Assembly (NCBI GenBank): GCA_902591275.1
Contig: CACJAC010000006.1
Coordinates: 1-53,194, forward strand
From: an uncultured Prochlorococcus sp.
Lineage (GTDB): Bacteria > Cyanobacteriota > Cyanobacteriia > PCC-6307 > Cyanobiaceae
Direction: 5' to 3'
Length of the DNA stretch: 53,194 nt
Shown: in pieces, positions 1-10,283 of the stretch
How positions within the stretch are numbered: the first letter of the stretch is position 1
How the letters are laid out: each line of letters starts with the position of its first letter
Notes under the pieces: generated by a model
What the model was told of the DNA's origin: nothing
The model's input: the letters and a program-made list of their open reading frames with translations, nothing else
The model's database searches: none
Program-made: the position numbers and the translations under genes

Positions 1-1778
1 GTTTGTTTTGCAATTTCTCTTCTTATTTCATCTGCAGTTTTACCTTTGTTCTTATCAATATTACTGTGCAATCTGAGGTCTGTAATTGCAAAATGTAGTT
101 GTCTAAGAGTAGCCATACCACAATTAAAAGTTCTATTTTTTAGGAGCTTCTCAAAATTCTCATCGGATAATTTTTCTCCTGTTTTATAGTGGCTAGCTAT
201 ATTCAAAAGTGTATTTTTATGAAAACACCAGTTTTCCATAAATTGACTTGGAAGTTCGACTGCATCCCACTCAACGTTGTTAATGCCAGCTGCTTGAGGA
301 AGATTTACTGTAGTAAGCATGTGTTGAAGACCATGACCGAATTCATGGAAAAGTGTCTGAACTTCTTCAAAACTCATAAGACTAGGTTTATCTTTTGATG
401 GTGGAGTCTGGTTACAAACGAGATAAGCTACAGGGAGTGTCTTTTTGCCAACATTATTTTTATTCAAACATTCATCCATCCAAGCCCCTCCTCTCTTTGA
501 TTCAGGCCTCGAATATGGATCTAGGTAAAATGATGCTATTTTGTCATTTTCTTTATTGAGGATATTAAAAAATAAAACGTCATCATTCCAAAGAGGTGCC
601 TCATCAGTTGCCTCGACTACTTTAATTTCGAAAAGCTTTTCACTTAACTTAAATAAACCTTTCAAAACATCATTTAGTGGGAACCATGGTCTCAAAGACT
701 CTTGATCTAAATTGAGTTTTGCCTTTCTAAGAAGTTCGGACCAATAACTAATATCCCATGGTTCAAGATTCTGTGATTTTGAAAACCCATTAGCTTTAGA
801 AAACTTATCCAGGGTTTCTAATTCAATTTTTGCGGTTTTGAATGCTGGTTCTCTTAATTCTTCTAAAAGTTTTTCAACATTTTTAATTTCTTTCGCCATT
901 TTCGTTGACAAACTTAGTTCTGCCCAACTTTTATAACCAAGAAGATTAGCCTGTTTAGTTCTAAGAGATAATATCTCTTCAATAATTTGAGAATTATTTT
1001 TTTCTCCCTGAGAGGCCCTACCAACGAATGCCTTATATAGTTTCTCTCTAAGGTTACGGTCGGTGGCATATGTCATAAATGAAGTATAAGTTGGAATATC
1101 TAGACTTAATTTCCATGGCCCATTTTTGATATCGACTTCTTCATCTTTTTTTAAGTGGTTGTGTGCAGAAATTGCCATTAATTCAAGAACTCTTTCAGGA
1201 AGGCCATCGACTTCAGATTTTTTATTTAATATTAGAAACCATTTATTAGTCGCATCAAGAACATTATTGCTGAAGTCTGTTGATAGCTTTCCAAGCTTTT
1301 CTGAAATGTTGTTGAATTCTTCTTGATCATTATTTTGTAGTGAAATTCCTCTATGTTGCATCTCAAGAATTTCTTTGTCCAAAATTCTGTTTTTGATTTG
1401 ATCAAAGTTATTTGTCTCTTTAAGCTTGACTAAAGAATTATAAATTATTTTACTTTGTCCGAATTTATTACTCAAGCTAATAATCTCTGGAAGAAATTTT
1501 GAATAAATGTCTCTTAGACTTTCAGAATTATTTACCGCGTTTAGGTGACTTATTACTCCCCAACTCCATCTAAGAATTTCATTGACTTCATTTAAAGGAT
1601 TTATTACCTTGTCCCAATTTAAATCATTTTGAATTAAATAGTTAGATAAGTTTTTCTCTATATTTTTAAAATCTTCAGCTATCTTTTCAAGTACTACTGG
1701 GAATTGTTTACTTATGCTTTCCGGAGTAAATTTTTTAAATTCTGGTAATTCTCCATATTTAAAAATTGAGGTATCCAT
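1..1778 (-). CDS. prlC: M3 family oligopeptidase (oligopeptidase A-like), 3' end outside window
   Basis: Zinc-dependent cytosolic oligopeptidase of the M3 (thimet) family, which degrades short peptides. The reading frame opens at ATG 1776-1778 (MDTSIFKYGELPEFKK) and stays open to base 1, so about 592 of roughly 700 residues are visible and the C-terminus lies beyond the window. The diagnostic zinc motif HEFGH is at about residues 478-482 (bases 333-347), followed by GLQHMLT. In M3 enzymes the two His of HExxH bind zinc and Glu is the catalytic base. It is the most downstream visible member of a minus-strand run after ndhD, with only 13 bases between them. Family assignment is secure; the choice of prlC over other M3 names is by overall length and motif spacing. 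Confidence 0.9.
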   Translation of the reverse strand, partial: MDTSIFKYGELPEFKKFTPESISKQFPVVLEKIAEDFKNIEKNLSNYLIQNDLNWDKVINPLNEVNEILRWSWGVISHLNAVNNSESLRDIYSKFLPEIISLSNKFGQSKIIYNSLVKLKETNNFDQIKNRILDKEILEMQHRGISLQNNDQEEFNNISEKLGKLSTDFSNNVLDATNKWFLILNKKSEVDGLPERVLELMAISAHNHLKKDEEVDIKNGPWKLSLDIPTYTSFMTYATDRNLREKLYKAFVGRASQGEKNNSQIIEEILSLRTKQANLLGYKSWAELSLSTKMAKEIKNVEKLLEELREPAFKTAKIELETLDKFSKANGFSKSQNLEPWDISYWSELLRKAKLNLDQESLRPWFPLNDVLKGLFKLSEKLFEIKVVEATDEAPLWNDDVLFFNILNKENDKIASFYLDPYSRPESKRGGAWMDECLNKNNVGKKTLPVAYLVCNQTPPSKDKPSLMSFEEVQTLFHEFGHGLQHMLTTVNLPQAAGINNVEWDAVELPSQFMENWCFHKNTLLNIASHYKTGEKLSDENFEKLLKNRTFNCGMATLRQLHFAITDLRLHSNIDKNKGKTADEIRREIAKQ

Positions 1779-1791
1779 TTATTAAAGTAAT

Positions 1792-3333
1792 CTAATTAAA
1801 TAAAGTTGGTATTAACCCAACCAATTTAGCTAGAGTCAGCTGCTGACTGAGAGCATTCGTTGAAGATTCATACAAATTAATTGCAATTTTTGGCCAAAAA
1901 CCTATCACTAAAGTAGGCAACAATAAGCTAAACCCAATCGTCAATTCTCGACCATTCATCTCTTTGACTGTAGCTAGTGCAGGAATTCTAGGGCCAAAGA
2001 ATACTCTTCTACACATTGAAAGTAAATATATTGGTGTTAGTACTAAACCTATAGCTGCAATAAGAATAGTGATCGATCTAAAGAGAGAGCTGAACCCTTC
2101 TTGACTAGTAATCCCTAAAAATACAGTTATTTCACTTATAAATCCGCTCATCCCAGGTAGTGCTAGAGAGGCCAAAGAACTTGCCAAGAAAAAAGCAAAA
2201 GTTATTGGCAGTACCTTTGCCAAACCACCCATATTTGGTATCGAAAGAGTATTTGTTCTTTCATAAAATGAGCCCGTAACAAAAAACATAGCTGCAGCGA
2301 TAAGTCCATGACTTATCATTTGGAGCATTGCCCCGCTTATGCCTAAAGCATCTACTGCACCAATCCCTAATAGAACAAATCCCATATGACTCACAGAGCT
2401 ACATGCAATTCTCCTTTTAACGTTATCTTGAGCAAATGCATTAAGAGCTCCATAAATTATATTAATAATTCCAAGAATAATTAGCGCAGGTGCAATCTGA
2501 AGATGCACTTCAGGTAATATTTGAACATTGAATCTTAAAAGGGCATAACCTCCCATTTTTAAGAGTATTCCAGCTAGCAACATCGAAACTGGAGCATTAG
2601 CTTCTCCATGTGCATCGGGTAACCAAGTATGTAATGGGAAGATAGGAAGTTTTACTCCAAAACCAATTAAAAATCCTAAATAAGATAATAAGGCTAGGCT
2701 GCCTTTCACATGTTTATTGGTTAAATCGGTAATATTTAAAGTAAAGGTATCACCACTCAAAGCGATCGCTAATCCACTTATGAGTATTAATAAAGAGGCT
2801 AAAGCAGTATAAAGAATGAATTTAGTGGCCGCATATAATTTCTTTTTCCCTCCCCAAATAGCAATCAAAAGATATACCGGAACTAATTCAAGTTCCCATG
2901 CCAAGAAAAATAATAGGAAGTCTTGAGAAAGGAAAACTAGTGCCTGTGCTGATGCTTGGACTAATAAAAGAGCAAAATATAGATTAGATTTTTTCTTGAT
3001 TTTCCAACTAGCCGCAGCTGATAAAAATGTGATTAACCCACTTAATGCTATTAAAGGAGCAGATAACCCATCTACGCCAAGAGACCATTCTAAGCCAATT
3101 GATGGTAACCAAGAAGTTCTTTCTACTAGTTGTAAAGAGCTATCTGAAGTATTGAATTTTTGAAAAAGGACACCGATTATTAGTAAAAAATCTACAAATA
3201 AAAAACTCAATGAGATATTTCTAGGAAGTGTATTATCTTCTCCTTCTTTTGAACTCAAGAAAGGCATTATTAAAGCCCCAATTAAAGGCAGTAAAACAAT
3301 AGATGAAAGCCAAGGAAAAGATTCTAAATTCAT
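1792..3333 (-). CDS. ndhD: NAD(P)H-quinone oxidoreductase subunit 4 (NdhD)
   Basis: Large antiporter-like membrane subunit of the cyanobacterial NDH-1 complex, which takes part in respiration and cyclic electron flow and pumps protons across the thylakoid membrane. The 513-residue product is hydrophobic throughout, with about 13-14 membrane segments. Family signatures are [11 protein letters not shown] near residues 146-156 (conserved membrane Glu) and [18 protein letters not shown] near 228-244 (conserved Lys and His of the proton channel). Length matches the NdhD/NuoM family. Cyanobacteria carry several NdhD paralogues, for respiration or CO2 uptake; no ndhF or cup gene is adjacent, so I assign this to the general ndhD1-like type by inference only. 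The start is ATG, preceded by a 79-base gap to thrB. Confidence 0.95.
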   Translation of the reverse strand: MNLESFPWLSSIVLLPLIGALIMPFLSSKEGEDNTLPRNISLSFLFVDFLLIIGVLFQKFNTSDSSLQLVERTSWLPSIGLEWSLGVDGLSAPLIALSGLITFLSAAASWKIKKKSNLYFALLLVQASAQALVFLSQDFLLFFLAWELELVPVYLLIAIWGGKKKLYAATKFILYTALASLLILISGLAIALSGDTFTLNITDLTNKHVKGSLALLSYLGFLIGFGVKLPIFPLHTWLPDAHGEANAPVSMLLAGILLKMGGYALLRFNVQILPEVHLQIAPALIILGIINIIYGALNAFAQDNVKRRIACSSVSHMGFVLLGIGAVDALGISGAMLQMISHGLIAAAMFFVTGSFYERTNTLSIPNMGGLAKVLPITFAFFLASSLASLALPGMSGFISEITVFLGITSQEGFSSLFRSITILIAAIGLVLTPIYLLSMCRRVFFGPRIPALATVKEMNGRELTIGFSLLLPTLVIGFWPKIAINLYESSTNALSQQLTLAKLVGLIPTLFN

Positions 3334-3412
3334 TTATGTAATGAATAATTTTTTTATTCTAGTTGAAGTTGTACTAGCTTGAGACTATAACATTAAAAAT
3401 GCCTAAGTAAAA

Positions 3413-4360
3413 CTACTTACCAGAGATAGTGCTAAATTCGCTCCCGTTTGTTTGAACGTTTAAGAAAGGCGCTCTGCTTGCTACACCTGACTTTTCCCAT
3501 GCTTTCACCATGGCTTTACTGACGTTTTTACCATTTTCTTTTTTACACAAAGCTAAGATACTTGGCCCAGCCCCACTAATTGCGCATCCTAGGGCACCTG
3601 CATTTAGTGCTGCATCTTTAACTTCTAATCCACCCTTAATAAGTTTCCATCTATAGGGTTCATGAAGCTTATCAAACATTCCCTCTTTTATGAGTTCCGC
3701 ATTTCCTGCTTTTAAGCCGTTTAGTAACAAAGTAAGTGCCCCCATATTTGTCACTGCATCAGATATAGGTACATTCTTGGGCATGACCTTTCTTGCTTCA
3801 CTTGTGCTTAAACGAATTGCAGGTATTGCTACAACAGCTTTAATTGAATCGTGCCAATCACATCTAATGATTCTCCATCTTTGAGAAGAAGACCTAGCTG
3901 TCAAACAAAGCCCACCCAGAAGAGAGGGAACTACATTATCAGGATGACCTTCTATATCAATTGCAAGTTCAAGGAGCTTTTCTTTGGACAATGGAGAGTT
4001 CATTATTGCATTTGCTCCGATTAGTCCTGCAACTATTGCTGTAGCACTACTTCCCAGCCCGCGTGCCGGGGGCACTGCCAACTTAACTCTTGCTTCAAGT
4101 GCAAAAGGATCCATTTGTGCGCTCCCCCATACTTTCTGAGCTGCTCTAAAAACTAAGTTTTCAGGTCCTCCTCTTAAATGATTACCATCTGTACTTTCCA
4201 TTATTAAATCAAATCTATCTCCTCCACCTTCAATTCTTGTAAAAATAAATTCATTATACAAATCTAATGCTGCTCCAAGACAATCGAATCCAGGCCCTAA
4301 ATTGGCAGTTGTGGAAGGTACTGTTACCCTTATTTTTTTACCTACTTCAGGAATAGACAT
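3413..4360 (-). CDS. thrB: homoserine kinase
   Basis: Phosphorylates L-homoserine with ATP, the step before threonine synthase. The 315-residue protein is a GHMP kinase: an N-terminal PSTTANLGPGFDCLG segment (residues 15-29), the ATP-binding loop PPARGLGSSATA (97-108), and a C-terminal GCAISGAGPSILAL motif. Length is normal for the family. It lies 9 bases downstream of glk on the same strand, so the two are probably co-transcribed. Homoserine is also the substrate of MetA, encoded near the other end of this window, so both branches from homoserine are represented. Confidence 0.96.
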   Translation of the reverse strand: MSIPEVGKKIRVTVPSTTANLGPGFDCLGAALDLYNEFIFTRIEGGGDRFDLIMESTDGNHLRGGPENLVFRAAQKVWGSAQMDPFALEARVKLAVPPARGLGSSATAIVAGLIGANAIMNSPLSKEKLLELAIDIEGHPDNVVPSLLGGLCLTARSSSQRWRIIRCDWHDSIKAVVAIPAIRLSTSEARKVMPKNVPISDAVTNMGALTLLLNGLKAGNAELIKEGMFDKLHEPYRWKLIKGGLEVKDAALNAGALGCAISGAGPSILALCKKENGKNVSKAMVKAWEKSGVASRAPFLNVQTNGSEFSTISGK

Positions 4361-4369
4361 TTTTTGTTT

Positions 4370-5404
4370 TTAAGTTTTTAAAAGCATTTTTGCTCTGCAA
4401 GCTGCACTAAAAAGTCCAAACTCTTCATCTAAAATTACTTTTATAGGTATTGTTTTAAGAATATCTTTTAATCTTCCCTTGTCGAAAAATTGTTTTAAAA
4501 ATAAATCTGATTTAAAGTTTTTGAAATGTTTTGATGCGGTCCCTCCAGAAATCCATAACCCGCCATAGCACAATTCTTGAAGAGCAACATCTCCCAATAA
4601 AGAGGCATAAGCGCCTAACCATATCCTCTCAACTTCAATCATTATTTGATCTCCTTCTTTAGAAAGATTACAAATTTTTTCAGGTAGTTCTTTTCTCGCT
4701 GCATCAAAAATTTTAATTTTTTTAAAATATTGTTGTAGAGGATGGTTTTGGGCATCAGGTTTGCTTAGTCTCCATTCGGCAATTCTTGATAAACCAGTGC
4801 CGCTAATAATTCTTTCACAAGATATCCTTTCAAGTTTTAGGTAATTCTTAAGCCAAATTTTTAATTCCCATTCTAATTTTGACTTTGGGGAGTACTCAAC
4901 ATGACCACCTTCACTAGCTAGAACTTTTACTTTTTCTCCTGATATTATTCCTCTTGCAATGCCCAAACCTGTCCCCGCTCCAACGATGGCATGTAAATCA
5001 TTATTAGCACCGTCAGAATGAGATCCATTTTGGATAGTAGAGTATTGATTTTTTTTTAAAAAAGGTATTCCGTAAATTTGTACAGCGAAATCATTTATTA
5101 GCTCGCATTGTTCAAATTTAAATTTATTTTTTAATTTATTTCCTGAAATATTCCATGACAAGTTTATGATTTTTGCGTTGTTGTTAGATAAAGGACCAGC
5201 TACAGCGAAACATGCAGAAGAAGGATGGGTAAAATTTTTGCATTCATTTTTAAGAAAATCTTCTAGAATTAGCTCAAAAGAGTCCCAATCAGAAGATATA
5301 TATTTCTTTTTGAATAACAATTTAGGCGAATCATCATTTATTACTCTTTCGAATATTCCCAGTAGAACCTTGGTACCTCCTAAATCACAAGCCAAAAAAT
5401 TCAT
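4370..5404 (-). CDS. glk: glucokinase
   Basis: ATP-dependent glucose kinase giving glucose-6-phosphate, of the bacterial Glk type. The N-terminus carries the phosphate-binding motif DLGGTKVLLGI (residues 7-17). A second motif, GAGTGLGIARG, and EGGHVEYSP (sugar-binding Glu and His) follow in the expected order. A late GGLWISGGTASK segment matches the adenosine-binding motif. Its 344 residues are typical of cyanobacterial Glk. It sits between thrS (10-base gap) and thrB (9-base gap) in a tight minus-strand run, which implies an operon by position rather than shared pathway. Confidence 0.92.
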   Translation of the reverse strand: MNFLACDLGGTKVLLGIFERVINDDSPKLLFKKKYISSDWDSFELILEDFLKNECKNFTHPSSACFAVAGPLSNNNAKIINLSWNISGNKLKNKFKFEQCELINDFAVQIYGIPFLKKNQYSTIQNGSHSDGANNDLHAIVGAGTGLGIARGIISGEKVKVLASEGGHVEYSPKSKLEWELKIWLKNYLKLERISCERIISGTGLSRIAEWRLSKPDAQNHPLQQYFKKIKIFDAARKELPEKICNLSKEGDQIMIEVERIWLGAYASLLGDVALQELCYGGLWISGGTASKHFKNFKSDLFLKQFFDKGRLKDILKTIPIKVILDEEFGLFSAACRAKMLLKT

Positions 5405-5414
5405 CTATTAAAAA

Positions 5415-7331
5415 TTATTCTGTTCTCCCTTTTTTTTCTATTAATTCATCCATTAATTTGTATAGGTTAGGTAGGTCGAAAATTCCTAAATTTGTTCCAT
5501 CCAAAGCTCTTAAAGCGACTGAATCAATTTCCTCTTCTTTATCTCCAAGAACAGCAATTAAAGGAACTCTCCCGAGAGTTGCCTCTCTTATCTTATATCC
5601 TATTTTTTCATTCCTAACATCAACTTTTGATCGGTAACCATTATTATTTATTAATTCATTAAACTTTAAACACTTTTCAATATTTCTATCAGTAATGCTC
5701 AATAAAATTATTTGATAAGGAGCAAGCCAAATAGGGAATTTTGCCTCATATTGTTCAATTAAGATTCCGATAAATCTCTCAAATGATCCTAAAATTGCTC
5801 TATGAAGCATAACTGGATTTCTTTTGTTATTGTCAATATCTACATAAGTTGCATCCAATCTAATAGGCATTGAGAAATCAACCTGAATAGTGCCGCATTG
5901 CCAGACTCTATTAAGACAATCTTTTAAGGAGAATTCTATTTTTGGACCATAAAAAGCCCCTTCTCCTGGTTGGAGTTCCCATTTTAGGTTTTTATTATCG
6001 AGAGCTTTGGTAAGAGCCTCCTCTGATTTATCCCAAATCTCTTCACTACCAACCCTTTTTTCAGGACGGGTTGATAATTTGACAATTATTTCATCAAAAC
6101 CAAAAGTTTTATAAACCTCGAAAACAAGATCTATAAAAGTTGATACCTCTTCTTGAATTTGGTCTTCTGTGCAAAATATGTGTGCATCATCTTGAGTAAA
6201 GTTTCTTACTCTCATTAAACCGTGCAGTGCACCAGAGGGCTCATTTCTGTGACAAGAACCAAATTCAGCGAGACGAATAGGTAAATCCTTATAACTTTTT
6301 AAACCTTGATTAAATACTTGTATGTGGCATGGACAATTCATTGGTTTAATTGCATAAGTTCTATTTTCTGATGCAGTAGTAAACATATCTTCTCTAAATT
6401 TTTCCCAATGACCGGATTTTTCCCAAAGAGATTTATCAACAGCTTGTGGGGTTTTAATTTCTAAATAATCATTTTTTTTGAGTATTTCTCTTATGTACTT
6501 TTCCAGTACTTGGTAAATTGTCCATCCATTTGGATGCCAAAAAATCATTCCTGGAGATTCTTCTTGTATATGAAATAGTGAATGTTTTTTGCCAAGTTTT
6601 CTATGATCCCTTTTTTCCGCTTCTTCAATTCTTGTTAAATAATCTTTGAGTTCTTTTTCTTTTGCCCATGCAGTTCCATATATTCTCTGTAATGATTCAT
6701 TCTCACTATTCCCTCTCCAGTATGAACCAGATAATTTAAGTAATTTAAAGTGTCTCAAATGTCTAGTATTGGGTACGTGAGGCCCTCTACACATATCGAT
6801 ATATTCTTCGTGTTTGTATAAATTTATGAGCCCTTCTTCAGGAATTTCTTCAATTATTCGTAATTTAAAAGTCTCATCTCTTTCTTTAAAAGTTTTAATT
6901 GCCTCTTCTTTAGAAACTTGTAAAATTTCAACGTCATAGTTTGTTTTTATTAATTTATTAATTCTGCTTTCGATTTTTATTAAATCTTCAGGAGTAAATC
7001 TGTATTCAGAAAAAATATCATAATAAAAACCATCTTCAATTACAGGCCCAATCGCCATTTTAATATTAGAGTAAATTTGTTTAACTGCATGACCAATAAG
7101 GTGAGCAAATGAATGTCTTATTATTTCAATTCCTTCTTTATCTTTTGATGTGATGATTACAACTTCGGAATCTTTACTTATAGGAATAGTTGCATCAAGA
7201 AGAACATCATTTACTTTCCCGGCAATTGTTGCTTTAGCTAATCCAGCACCTATACTCTGGGCAATTTCTAGAATAGTTACAGATTTTTCGAAAACCTTTT
7301 TTGAACCATCAGGTAAAGTAATTATTGGCAT
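5415..7331 (-). CDS. thrS: threonyl-tRNA synthetase
   Basis: Class II synthetase charging tRNA-Thr. Full-length architecture in 638 residues: N-terminal TGS domain (about 1-62), editing domain with HSFAHLIGH (73-81) and CRGPHV (181-186), class II catalytic core with NCPCH (332-336; the second Cys is a zinc ligand) and DDAHIF, motif 3 near [18 protein letters not shown], and a C-terminal anticodon-binding domain (PYQIILLS to the end). No truncation is seen. Its ATG lies 3 bases downstream of the trpS stop, so the two synthetase genes are closely coupled. Confidence 0.98.
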   Translation of the reverse strand: MPIITLPDGSKKVFEKSVTILEIAQSIGAGLAKATIAGKVNDVLLDATIPISKDSEVVIITSKDKEGIEIIRHSFAHLIGHAVKQIYSNIKMAIGPVIEDGFYYDIFSEYRFTPEDLIKIESRINKLIKTNYDVEILQVSKEEAIKTFKERDETFKLRIIEEIPEEGLINLYKHEEYIDMCRGPHVPNTRHLRHFKLLKLSGSYWRGNSENESLQRIYGTAWAKEKELKDYLTRIEEAEKRDHRKLGKKHSLFHIQEESPGMIFWHPNGWTIYQVLEKYIREILKKNDYLEIKTPQAVDKSLWEKSGHWEKFREDMFTTASENRTYAIKPMNCPCHIQVFNQGLKSYKDLPIRLAEFGSCHRNEPSGALHGLMRVRNFTQDDAHIFCTEDQIQEEVSTFIDLVFEVYKTFGFDEIIVKLSTRPEKRVGSEEIWDKSEEALTKALDNKNLKWELQPGEGAFYGPKIEFSLKDCLNRVWQCGTIQVDFSMPIRLDATYVDIDNNKRNPVMLHRAILGSFERFIGILIEQYEAKFPIWLAPYQIILLSITDRNIEKCLKFNELINNNGYRSKVDVRNEKIGYKIREATLGRVPLIAVLGDKEEEIDSVALRALDGTNLGIFDLPNLYKLMDELIEKKGRTE

Positions 7332-7334
7332 ATT

Positions 7335-8351
7335 TTATTTCTCCATTTCAAAGAATCCCAATTTTGATTTAACTCTTTTTAAAGTCTGATTTGCTAGATC
7401 TTCAGCTTTTTCCTTTCCTTCATCAAGAATTTTATTTAATTGATAGGGATCATTAATTAATAATTTATATTTTTTCTGAATAGGTTCTAGTGATTCAATA
7501 AGTTGTTCTGTAATTAATTTTTTAAATGTCCCCCATCCAGTCTTTGAGAAATCATTTTCACATTGAGAAATTTCTTTGCCAGATAATATTGAATAAATCA
7601 TCAAAAGATTTTTAGATTCTGGTCTCTCAGGGTTGTTGAATTCAATTCCAATAGAACTGTCACTTTTTGCTCTTTTTATTTTTTTGGTTATTATTTCGGG
7701 AGCATCTAATAAGTTAATACGACTGCCTTCATTTGGATCACTTTTGCTCATCTTTTTTGAACCATCAATTAAACTCATTATTTTTGATCCATTCTTCATG
7801 ATTATTGGTTGAGGGATTTTTAAAATATTTTTATCCTTACTAAATCTGGCATTAATTCTCTGCTGTGCAATATCTCTGGCAAGTTCAAGATGTTGTTTTT
7901 GATCCTCACCTACTGGTACAAAGTCAGCGTCATATAGAAGAATGTCTGCAGCCATTAGGATCGGATAGTCAAATAATCCAATGGATACATTATTTCCCTG
8001 TTGTATGGATTTTTCTTTGAATTGAATCATTCTTTCCATCCAATTTATTGGGGTCATGCAATTTAATATCCAACAAAGTTCTGAATGTGCAGAAATCTGA
8101 CTTTGGACAAAAATTGAGCATATTTTGGGATCTATTCCACAAGCGACGTACAAAGCTGCAGTAGAGATAGTGTTCTGAGACAATTCTTTGGGATTATATG
8201 AAGCTGTGATTGCGTGCAAATCAACTACACATAGGAATGTTTCATATTGCTCTTGAAGCGTAACCCAATTATTTATGGCCCCAAGCCAATTTCCAATATG
8301 TAAATCACCAGTTGGTTGAACTCCAGAAAGAATTCTTTTTTTATTTGCCAT
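7335..8351 (-). CDS. trpS: tryptophanyl-tRNA synthetase
   Basis: Class I synthetase charging tRNA-Trp. The 338-residue product has the HIGH-equivalent HIGN (residues 18-21, in PTGDLHIGNW), the KMSKS loop (200-204, followed by DPNEGS), and the family segments DLHAIT and GEDQKQHLELARD. Length is standard for bacterial TrpS. The ATG at 8351 lies inside the end of the upstream gene (11-base overlap), and thrS follows after 3 bases. This arrangement suggests translational coupling across the three genes. Confidence 0.98.
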   Translation of the reverse strand: MANKKRILSGVQPTGDLHIGNWLGAINNWVTLQEQYETFLCVVDLHAITASYNPKELSQNTISTAALYVACGIDPKICSIFVQSQISAHSELCWILNCMTPINWMERMIQFKEKSIQQGNNVSIGLFDYPILMAADILLYDADFVPVGEDQKQHLELARDIAQQRINARFSKDKNILKIPQPIIMKNGSKIMSLIDGSKKMSKSDPNEGSRINLLDAPEIITKKIKRAKSDSSIGIEFNNPERPESKNLLMIYSILSGKEISQCENDFSKTGWGTFKKLITEQLIESLEPIQKKYKLLINDPYQLNKILDEGKEKAEDLANQTLKRVKSKLGFFEMEK

Positions 8352-8763
8352 CCTCTTCTACTTCGCTAGATTTGATCTCTTCAGTTGATGTAGTTTTTAC
8401 AGGTCTTGCAAAAGGGTCAGGTGATGTTTTTGTCTTTTCTTCGTAAGGATTTTCTGGTTGTCTATTCGGAGAAGAGTTTTTGTTATTTTTTGCATATTCT
8501 GTGATTGATTCAATCAATTTTTCGTCTTTGATCATTTCGCTAAGTGTTCTAACAGAGAAACCTAGAACTGCAACGGTAGATCTCAATTGAAAGGCCTCTT
8601 GTATTGATTTAACAGCTTTCATTTCGTTATCACTCAATCTTATTCGGAATCCTCCTCCATCTCTTCTGCCGCCAGATCTATCTCTGAAATTAGATCTTTC
8701 ATTATTAGAACGACCTCTATAATTTTCTTGTCCAGGATTATTACTGAAATTTGAATTAGACAT
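8341..8763 (-). CDS. small Arg/Gly/Asn-rich protein with central helical domain, unknown function
   Basis: I do not recognise a named family. The 140-residue protein has three parts. The N-terminus (about 1-38) is disordered, rich in Asn, Ser, Arg and Gly, with repeated RGRS/FRDRSGGRRDGGG patches like RNA-binding RGG tails. A central block (about 39-80, starting FRIRLSDNEMKAVKSIQEAF) looks like a short strand plus two helices, loosely reminiscent of ribbon-helix-helix proteins. The C-terminus is acidic and Pro/Ser/Thr-rich. The 3' end overlaps trpS by 11 bases, so it probably leads the trpS-thrS transcript. Nucleic-acid binding is an inference from composition only. The ATG start is unambiguous, and the gene is divergent from the DUF697 gene. 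Confidence 0.8.
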   Translation of the reverse strand: MSNSNFSNNPGQENYRGRSNNERSNFRDRSGGRRDGGGFRIRLSDNEMKAVKSIQEAFQLRSTVAVLGFSVRTLSEMIKDEKLIESITEYAKNNKNSSPNRQPENPYEEKTKTSPDPFARPVKTTSTEEIKSSEVEEDGK

Positions 8764-8928
8764 CTTGATGTTTCTTAAGTTATTTAAATAGTCTATTAAC
8801 TTAGCATCTTGTTATGCAATAAGTCTTTTGAAAAGCTTTAATTTTTTATCTTTTGATTAACGACTTATGAAATTTTGCTTTTATCATTCATAACTTGCAT
8901 TAAAATTAAATTAGAAAAATAAAGTATT

Positions 8929-10263
8929 GTGTTTGATATTAGTAAAGACAACCTTTTTAAGGATTTCATAAAGTTTCCGAGAAAAAATCTTATTATCATT
9001 CTATTATTGTTAGGTTTTGGAGAATGGTTTGTCAGTGACCTAATTCATTTTGCAGGAGGATCAATAGGATTTTTTGTGTTGTGTTTGGGGGGATATTTTT
9101 ACTTGAAGAATGATAAGCCTAAATTTAATGAGCCAAATAATTTAGATGGTTGGATAAATCTATGTAATGAAGATTTAAATTTTTTTGAAGAACTTGAAGC
9201 AACAAATGAATTAGAAAAACAGAATGCAAAAAGACAAAAAACACTTGAATCGATTCTTAATAGATTTGAAAAAGAAAAAATAAGTTGCATTGGCCAAAAA
9301 GATTATCAAAGTTGTCAGTCTGTTTTAAAAAGTTATTTTAAAGAAGATAGGTTTGACTTTGATTCATACGAAAAACTGCCTAAATACAATTCTTCTCAAG
9401 TTATTCCAGAAGAAGCTTTGAAGAGTGATGCAATCTTGTATTTTTTAAACTTGCCTTTGTCGGCGAATGATTTTTTGTGGCTGGAAAAGTTTCCTAAAAA
9501 TATGCCAATCTGGTTGGTGTCTTTAACTTCCAACGAAATAGAAGCCAAAAATCAGATAGAAGACCTAAAGTCGCAAATTTCAAGTGACTTCATAAATAAA
9601 ATTATTACTTTTGATGTGAATAAGAATGAAATAACAAATATACCTTTTTCGTTCAGAAAGTTTTTCATAAGTTCATCTAAAAATATTGAAAATACAAAAA
9701 AAAGGCTCTTGAAAGAACTTCATGTTGCCTGGCAATCTGATATTGAAGGGATAAGAAGAATGCAGTTAAAAGGTATACAAAGAAAAAATCAAATTCTTGT
9801 CGCAACAACTGTTTTCTTATCTCCTATCCCATCAATTGATGTTATGGCAATGACAGTACTAAATTCATTAATGATTAAAGAAATTAAGGCTATATGGGGA
9901 TGTAAATGGTCTCCTGAAATTTTAGATAAAGTTTCTAAAGAGATTTTAAAGACTGCAATTGCTCAGGGAGTAATTGAATGGAGTGGACAGACTCTTATTG
10001 GCATAACAAAATTACATGGACCAAATTGGCTTGTTTCTGGAACATTTCAGGCTGTCAGTGCTGCTTATTTAACAAGAGTAGTATCAAGTTCTTTGGCTGA
10101 TTTTATGGCAATAACAAAAGGAGTAGAAGAGCCTGATTTGGATTTTATAAAGAAAAATTCTGAGAAAATTGTTGAAAAAGCTTTTGAAAAAGAAAAAATT
10201 AATTGGCAAGGATTTGTTTCGGATCTTAGAAAACCACTTATGAAAATATCTTTTAGTTCATAA
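8929..10263 (+). CDS. DUF697-family membrane protein
   Basis: 444 residues, starting at GTG. The N-terminus has two close hydrophobic segments (about residues 20-55, LIIILLLLGFG and GSIGFFVLCLGGYFYL). A charged coiled-coil-like region follows (ELEATNELEKQNAKRQ). The C-terminal third carries the DUF697 signature, VATTVFLSPIPSIDVMAMTVLN and WSGQTLIGITKL, seen in YcjF-like proteins and in proteins fused to Era-like GTPases. No GTPase P-loop is present. Function is unknown. Only 20 bases separate it from the metal-binding lipoprotein gene downstream, so it may be the first gene of a five-gene operon. DUF697 assignment is from motif recall. Confidence 0.85.
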   Translation: MFDISKDNLFKDFIKFPRKNLIIILLLLGFGEWFVSDLIHFAGGSIGFFVLCLGGYFYLKNDKPKFNEPNNLDGWINLCNEDLNFFEELEATNELEKQNAKRQKTLESILNRFEKEKISCIGQKDYQSCQSVLKSYFKEDRFDFDSYEKLPKYNSSQVIPEEALKSDAILYFLNLPLSANDFLWLEKFPKNMPIWLVSLTSNEIEAKNQIEDLKSQISSDFINKIITFDVNKNEITNIPFSFRKFFISSSKNIENTKKRLLKELHVAWQSDIEGIRRMQLKGIQRKNQILVATTVFLSPIPSIDVMAMTVLNSLMIKEIKAIWGCKWSPEILDKVSKEILKTAIAQGVIEWSGQTLIGITKLHGPNWLVSGTFQAVSAAYLTRVVSSSLADFMAITKGVEEPDLDFIKKNSEKIVEKAFEKEKINWQGFVSDLRKPLMKISFSS

Positions 10264-10283
10264 TCTAAGTATGAGAGTTAAAT

